NCBI GenBank assembly: GCA_934095805.1
Contig: CAKOKV010000060.1
Coordinates: 1 to 6,098, forward strand
Direction: 5' to 3'
Length of the DNA: 6,098 nt
DNA from: an uncultured Bacilli bacterium
Lineage (GTDB): Bacteria > Bacillota_I > Bacilli_A > RF39 > UBA660
Position 1 is the first letter of the stretch. Each line of letters opens with the position of its first letter. Made by a program: the position numbers and the translations under genes. Shown here one piece after another: positions 5,841 to 6,098 of this stretch. The notes under the pieces are model-generated. The model was not told the origin of the DNA. It searched no databases and worked only from the letters and a program-made list of their open reading frames with translations.

Positions 5841-6098
5841 GACTTTATTAAAAATATCTGGTATTATAGCTATTGTTGTTGGTATTTTATATTGTATTAC
5901 AATAGTAGGTGCTATAGTAGGTATACCACTTATTATAGGTGGTAATAAGATTAAATCTTATGCAGATTGTACAGATGAACAAGTTATTGATGCTAAAGAT
6001 TCTATTCTTGTATGGACTATTGTATTCTTATTATTTAATCAAATAAGCGGTATTTTATTATTAATATTTTATATTGATACTCTTGATAAGAATAGAGG
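5833..6098 (+). CDS. Small two-helix membrane protein, function unknown (3' end outside window)
   Basis: The frame is open from ATG 5833 to the window edge, giving 88 residues. The start is supported by AAAGGAG (5821-5827) five bases upstream, and it overlaps the rpiB stop by eight bases (ATGGATAA), so translation should be coupled. Residues 5-37 are a Gly- and Ile-rich hydrophobic stretch ending in GIPLIIGGNKIK (30-41). A short polar segment with SYADCTDEQVIDAKD (42-56) follows, then a second hydrophobic helix (about 58-81) and a polar DTLDKNR. The layout resembles small, uncharacterised Bacillota membrane proteins with paired helices around an IPxIIGxNK-like turn (DUF-type families). I cannot assign a specific family from memory with certainty. 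No catalytic motif is visible. Coding is convincing from the RBS, spacing and composition; function is open. Confidence 0.8.
   Translation, partial: MDKTLLKISGIIAIVVGILYCITIVGAIVGIPLIIGGNKIKSYADCTDEQVIDAKDSILVWTIVFLLFNQISGILLLIFYIDTLDKNR

Noticed and set aside
1..6098. CRISPR arrays, tRNA or rRNA genes, insertion sequences, riboswitches
   Set aside because: No regularly spaced repeats, no RNA gene signatures, no transposase or terminal inverted repeats, and intergenic gaps (at most about 63 nt) are too short for a riboswitch.

Overview
The window is a gene-dense, very AT-rich stretch (roughly 25-30 % G+C by eye). It carries six genes, all on the + strand, two of them cut by the window edges. 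Perfect Shine-Dalgarno sequences (AGGTGAT, AAAGGAGG), sigma-A-type promoters, AT-ending codons and near-exclusive AGA/AGG arginine codons point to a low-GC Bacillota (Bacilli or relatives of the Mollicutes, perhaps an uncultured gut lineage). The exact taxon is inference. The standard bacterial code fits: tryptophan is always TGG, and none of the five visible stops is TGA (three TAG, two TAA).

Region 1 (1-476) holds the 3' end of an HtrA/DegP-type serine protease: the end of the protease domain plus a PDZ domain. It is closed by an intrinsic terminator whose hairpin contains the stop codon. Region 2 (475-3170) starts with a textbook promoter (TTGAAA, 17-nt spacer, TATAAT) right behind that terminator. 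It drives a full-length P2-type (calcium-pump-like) P-type ATPase that begins with GTG.

Region 3 (3171-6098) begins with an extended -10 promoter and is a tightly packed run of four genes. These are a 490-residue protein with the fold signature of cofactor-independent phosphoglycerate mutase (GpmI) but without its catalytic residues, an RDD-family membrane protein with a Lys/Glu-rich tail, an RpiB-type sugar-phosphate isomerase, and the start of a small two-helix membrane protein. Spacings are a 20-nt overlap, a 3-nt gap and an 8-nt overlap, so translation is probably coupled. No terminator is visible after the ATPase, so read-through from region 2 is possible.

The most notable item is the GpmI-like protein. 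It is an intact, apparently well-translated gene, yet the metal ligands and nucleophile of the mutase are replaced throughout, so it looks like a pseudoenzyme with a new role. Its co-transcription with a pentose-phosphate isomerase and two membrane proteins suggests a regulatory or scaffold function, but nothing in the sequence proves that. No RNA genes, CRISPR arrays, insertion sequences or attachment sites were seen, and no gene-free stretch exceeds about 65 nt.
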